Assembly: GCA_007122045.1 (NCBI GenBank) | Contig: SKJM01000625.1 | Span: 1 to 8,742, forward strand | Origin: Planctomycetales bacterium | GTDB taxonomy: Bacteria > Planctomycetota > Planctomycetia > Pirellulales > Thermoguttaceae | Direction: 5' to 3' | DNA: 8,742 bases | Part shown: positions 6,469 through 8,742 of the stretch, in pieces | Layout of the letters: every line of letters starts with the position of its first letter | How positions within the stretch are numbered: the stretch's first letter is position 1 | Notes under the pieces: model-generated | The model's input: the letters and a program-made list of their open reading frames with translations, nothing else | Database searches by the model: none | What the model was told of the DNA's origin: nothing | Made by a program: the position numbers and the translations under genes

Positions 6469-7953
6469 TCAGGGCAGCTTGCGCTGATCGAGCCGCTCGC
6501 CGGTGGGAACGCGTATGGGCGCGTTCAGCCCGCCCCGGGCCTCGAAATCGGCGAACATCTTCTCGCGCAGTTCCCGGATTTTCTCCTGGTAGGAAGGCAC
6601 GTCGATCAGGTTGTGTCGCTCGACCGGATCGCCCACCAGGTCGTGGAACGAGTCGATGTCCCAGGCGCCGTGATAGTACACGTACTTGTACCGCTCGGTG
6701 CGGATGGCCAGCATGGTGGGCGTGGCGGGGAAGTTCCATTCCCAATGGTATTCGTACAGGATGTAGTCGCGCCAGGGGACCTCCCGCCCCACGAGCAACG
6801 GCAGGAACGACGCGCCGGCCCAGTCGGCGCCTTCCGGCTCTTCCATGTTCATCGCTTCGAGCACCGTCGGCGCGATGTCGATGTTCTGCACCATCTGCTC
6901 GACGCGCGTGCCCGGCTCGACCAGTCCCGGCGCCCACACCAGCATGGGAATGCGGATGGACGGCTCGAAGGCGGCCCGCTTGTCGTAGAAGCCGTGCTCG
7001 CCCATGTGGAAGCCGCCGTCGCTCATGTAGATGACGATGGTGCTCTCGGCCAGGTCGTGCTCCTTGAGGTAGTCGATCACGCGGCCGAGGTTCTCGTCGA
7101 TCGTGTGCACGGCCTCGCAGTAGCTGTAGTACCAGTCTTCGAAGCTCGGCACGGGGTCGTCGTCGTAGCGGCCGGTTTCCATGTGGTCGATGCCGTGGAT
7201 CGAATACCGCCGCTCGCGCACCCAACGCGGCTGCGTGCGGTAGTTGCGTTCGGTGCGGGCCATGGTGTCGGGGTAGGGGATCGGCTTGCCGGCGTATCGG
7301 CCTTTGTGGCGGGCGGCCGGCTCGAATGGATAGTGCGGGGCCTTGAACGCCAGGTGCAGGTAGAACGGGCGGTCCTCGGGCCGATCCTCGCTCAGCCACC
7401 GCAGCGCCTCGGTGGTGAGCACGTCGGCATCGTAGCCCTCGAACTGGCGACGCTCGCCGTTGACGTTCAGCACCGGGTCGAAGTATTCCCCCTGGCCGGG
7501 GAAGCTGACCCAGTGGTCGAAGCCGGGCCTGGGGCTGTCGTCGTCGTGGCCCATGTGCCACTTGCCCACCAGCGCCGTGGCGATGCCCGCCCGCTGAAGG
7601 TGCTGGGGGAAGAACACCGTGCCCGGCGGCTCCGGGCGCTGGTTGTCGACGATGCCGTGCCGGTGCATGTACTGGCCGGTCAGGATGGAGGCCCGCACCG
7701 GCGAGCACAGCGAGGTGGTGACGAACGCGTTGGCCACGTGCGCCCCCGCTTCCGCCATGTAGTCCATCGCCGGCGTCTCCAGCCATTCGGGCGCGCCGGG
7801 GTGGAAGCTCATGAAATCGTAGCGGTGGTCGTCGGAGAGCACCAGGACGACGTTGCGGACGGCGGGCGCCTCGGCGCGGGCGGAGGGCCCCGCGAGCGGG
7901 GAAAACGCCATCAGGAACACAAGCAGCAGCAAACCAACAGAACGATGCGTCAT
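6469..7953 (-). CDS. Exported S1-family (formylglycine) sulfatase
   Basis: 494-residue precursor that hydrolyses a sulfate ester, probably on a glycan, outside the cytoplasmic membrane. A signal peptide is visible: MTHR, hydrophobic core 6-21, likely cleavage after ARA (27). Conserved parts are LVLSDDHR (Asp41, Asp42; metal site), the signature CSPVRASILTG (83-93) with Cys83 for oxidation to formylglycine and Arg87, GKWHMG (Lys131, His133), KAPHYPF (His207), and SDGGFHMGEHGFYDK (311-325) with Asp312 and Lys325. C-terminal part DLVGDPVERHNL (438-449) is the usual sulfatase ending. The Asp312 neighbour is Gly instead of the common Asn or His. The start is ATG 7953, with GAGGAGG 8 bases upstream; a GTG/ATG-type start at 8028 would bury the signal peptide. 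Closest in feel to N-acetylglucosamine-6-sulfatase/heparan-type subfamilies, but the substrate cannot be assigned. The maturation enzyme is not in the window. Confidence 0.93.
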   Translation of the reverse strand: MTHRSVGLLLLVFLMAFSPLAGPSARAEAPAVRNVVLVLSDDHRYDFMSFHPGAPEWLETPAMDYMAEAGAHVANAFVTTSLCSPVRASILTGQYMHRHGIVDNQRPEPPGTVFFPQHLQRAGIATALVGKWHMGHDDDSPRPGFDHWVSFPGQGEYFDPVLNVNGERRQFEGYDADVLTTEALRWLSEDRPEDRPFYLHLAFKAPHYPFEPAARHKGRYAGKPIPYPDTMARTERNYRTQPRWVRERRYSIHGIDHMETGRYDDDPVPSFEDWYYSYCEAVHTIDENLGRVIDYLKEHDLAESTIVIYMSDGGFHMGEHGFYDKRAAFEPSIRIPMLVWAPGLVEPGTRVEQMVQNIDIAPTVLEAMNMEEPEGADWAGASFLPLLVGREVPWRDYILYEYHWEWNFPATPTMLAIRTERYKYVYYHGAWDIDSFHDLVGDPVERHNLIDVPSYQEKIRELREKMFADFEARGGLNAPIRVPTGERLDQRKLP

Positions 7954-8034
7954 CGGATCAGCCTCCTCGAGAAAAAACGTGGCGAACGAAAACCCGGGCC
8001 GACGCGCACAGCCGCCAATCGGCCCCACACCGCG

Positions 8035-8063
8035 ACCCTACCATACCGGCTGGGGGATGTCAA
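8035..8063 (-). promoter_or_regulatory. Candidate sigma-70-like promoter for the sulfatase gene
   Basis: On the - strand a perfect TTGACA (8063-8058) is followed by 17 bases and TAGGGT (8040-8035), preceded by TGG, an extended -10 (TGn). The -10 keeps only the first, second and last consensus bases. Transcription would start near 8028, leaving a leader of about 75 bases before the ATG at 7953. Confidence 0.5.
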
Positions 8064-8146
8064 GCGGCAGCCCGGAGCCGGCTGGCCGTCCCCTCATGCG
8101 GGGATCCCGACTACCAGCCGGGCGCAGAGTCTGCAACGTGCCGGGC

Positions 8147-8174
8147 TTGACCTCGACCGGCGGCGGACTATAAT
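8147..8174 (+). promoter_or_regulatory. Strong sigma-70-like promoter for the antitoxin gene
   Basis: TTGACC (8147-8152), a 16-base spacer and a perfect TATAAT (8169-8174) give an 11 of 12 match to the consensus. The expected start is near 8181, leaving a leader of about 75 bases. It is the best promoter-like sequence in this GC-rich window and probably drives both the antitoxin and the overlapping downstream gene. Confidence 0.7.
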
Positions 8175-8237
8175 CGTCCTTCTTGCGAGGTGCACGTGTT
8201 GGCGTTCGGCATCAAGACTCGGAATCGACTCGTTATT

Positions 8238-8249
8238 GGAGGAGAGGAG
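8238..8249 (+). promoter_or_regulatory. Strong ribosome binding site of the antitoxin gene
   Basis: A 12-base purine run GGAGGAGAGGAG, 8 bases before ATG 8258, contains two overlapping Shine-Dalgarno matches. It sets the start at 8258 rather than at upstream in-frame codons from 8183. Confidence 0.75.
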
Positions 8250-8257
8250 TACACGTC

Positions 8258-8545
8258 ATGAGAATCGCCCCTTTGGCCGACGTCAAGGCACGTTTGAGCG
8301 CCTACCTGGATGAGTGCAATGCGGAAGGGCCCGTGGTCATCACGCGCAACGGCAGGCCTGTGGCCGTCCTGCTGGCGCCCCAGGATGACGACGACCTCGA
8401 ACGCTTGCTGCTGGGGCGTTCGCCTCGCTTCCAGGCCGTGCTCGACCGCTCCCGGAAGAGCGTCGCGGAAGGAAAGGGCCTTTCCGAGAAGGCCTTCTGG
8501 GACGCCGTTCGGAAGCGACCGGACGAGGGGAAGGACCGACCATGA
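8258..8545 (+). CDS. Phd/YefM-family antitoxin-like protein, no toxin alongside
   Basis: 95-residue protein of the Phd/YefM type, which in toxin-antitoxin pairs binds the operator DNA with its N-terminal half and blocks the toxin with its C-terminal tail. The family pattern is clear: a short strand-helix MRIAPLADVKARLSAYLDEC, then PVVITRNGRPVAVLLAP (25-41), then an acidic, charged C-terminal half (42-95). Length is normal. The usual partner (Doc, YoeB, RelE or PIN) would follow directly; instead the stop overlaps the ATG of an alpha-amylase-superfamily gene by ATGA, and nothing toxin-like is encoded on the other side. It has its own strong promoter and ribosome site. It may be an orphan antitoxin, a solitary transcription regulator, or the remnant of a pair whose toxin was lost. 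The family call is firm; the role is inference. Confidence 0.88.
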   Translation: MRIAPLADVKARLSAYLDECNAEGPVVITRNGRPVAVLLAPQDDDDLERLLLGRSPRFQAVLDRSRKSVAEGKGLSEKAFWDAVRKRPDEGKDRP

Positions 8546-8742
8546 ATCACAATCAGGCCTCTGTTAACGCCCCCTTTCACGAGCCCCTTCACCTGCCGCA
8601 GGGGGCGATCCGACAGGCCGACGGGTCGGTCGAGTGGCGCGTGTGGGCGCCGAAGGCGGAGCAGGTGGGCTTGGTTTGGGAGCGGAAAGGTCGGCCGGAG
8701 GTGCGGACGATGACCGCGGAGCCGCACGGGTATTTCAGCCTC
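8542..8742 (+). CDS. Alpha-amylase-superfamily enzyme, N-terminal fragment, probably malto-oligosyltrehalose trehalohydrolase
   Basis: The first 67 residues are visible and the gene continues beyond the right edge. After a ~30-residue lead, VEWRVWAPKAEQVGLVWERKG (30-50) followed by a ...HGYFSL end is the N-terminal immunoglobulin-like (E-set/CBM48) domain found before the catalytic barrel of TreZ, GlgB and GlgX enzymes; the WAPKAEQVGLV form best fits TreZ, which releases trehalose from maltooligosyl trehalose. The start ATG 8542 overlaps the antitoxin stop (ATGA) and has AAGGA 6 bases upstream, so the two are likely co-transcribed and translationally coupled. A branching or debranching enzyme cannot be excluded because the catalytic motifs are not in the window. 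Confidence 0.7.
   Translation, partial: MNHNQASVNAPFHEPLHLPQGAIRQADGSVEWRVWAPKAEQVGLVWERKGRPEVRTMTAEPHGYFSL

Larger units (their letters stand above)
7954..8257. other. Divergent promoter region between sulfatase and antitoxin genes
   Basis: 304 bases without a gene. It holds a candidate promoter for each neighbour (8035-8063 on -, 8147-8174 on +) whose -35 boxes are about 83 bases apart, and a strong ribosome site before each start. The DNA between the promoters shows no clear operator or repeat. A long + strand frame crossing it is antisense to the sulfatase and is not supported. Confidence 0.6.

Noticed and set aside
6385..8313. Long + strand open frame (642 codons) antisense to the sulfatase gene
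   Set aside because: It mirrors a well-conserved sulfatase in GC-rich DNA, has low-complexity Val/His/Arg-rich composition and no recognisable domain; it is a shadow frame.
8546..8742. Toxin gene following the antitoxin
   Set aside because: The overlapping frame clearly reads as the N-terminal domain of an alpha-amylase-superfamily enzyme, and no other frame here gives a toxin-like product.

Overview
The window looks like a chromosomal segment of a GC-rich, free-living bacterium, most plausibly a member of the Planctomycetota (Phycisphaerae-like). The reasons are a secreted formylglycine sulfatase, an N-acetylglutamate kinase/synthase with the vertebrate-type acetyltransferase domain, a divergent FtsH paralogue, and intergenic clusters of short hairpin repeats of a kind I associate with that phylum. 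This taxonomic call is inference; no rRNA or tRNA gene is present to test it.

Layout from left to right. (1) Positions 1-690, + strand: the C-terminal part of an acetylglutamate kinase/N-acetylglutamate synthase fusion (arginine biosynthesis). (2) Positions 3878-699, - strand: a compact three-gene unit reading pfkB (6-phosphofructokinase II), then an unusual archaeo-eukaryotic-type primase, then a sugar phosphate isomerase/epimerase-like TIM barrel. The primase gene overlaps the isomerase gene by 59 bases. (3) Positions 3879-4218: a divergent intergenic region with three copies of a hairpin repeat (family A). (4) Positions 4219-6195, + strand: a complete FtsH-type membrane AAA+ zinc protease. 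(5) Positions 6196-6468: a convergent intergenic region with four copies of a second hairpin repeat (family B). (6) Positions 7953-6469, - strand: an exported S1-family sulfatase. (7) Positions 7954-8257: a divergent promoter region with one good sigma-70-like promoter on each strand. (8) Positions 8258-8545, + strand: a Phd/YefM-type antitoxin without a visible toxin, overlapping by ATGA the start of (9) an alpha-amylase-superfamily gene, probably treZ, that runs off the right edge.

The most interesting item is the primase gene. It appears to join a PriS-like catalytic domain (DxE, SGRGHH and FD/RIPFS..HK motifs) to a C-terminal domain with the four-cysteine pattern of the iron-sulfur domain of the archaeal/eukaryotic primase large subunit PriL, all in one bacterial polypeptide next to sugar-metabolism genes. 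The second is the orphan antitoxin translationally coupled to a storage-sugar enzyme. The two hairpin-repeat families share the same outer ends (GACAGG...TCCTAC) and may be related non-autonomous elements.
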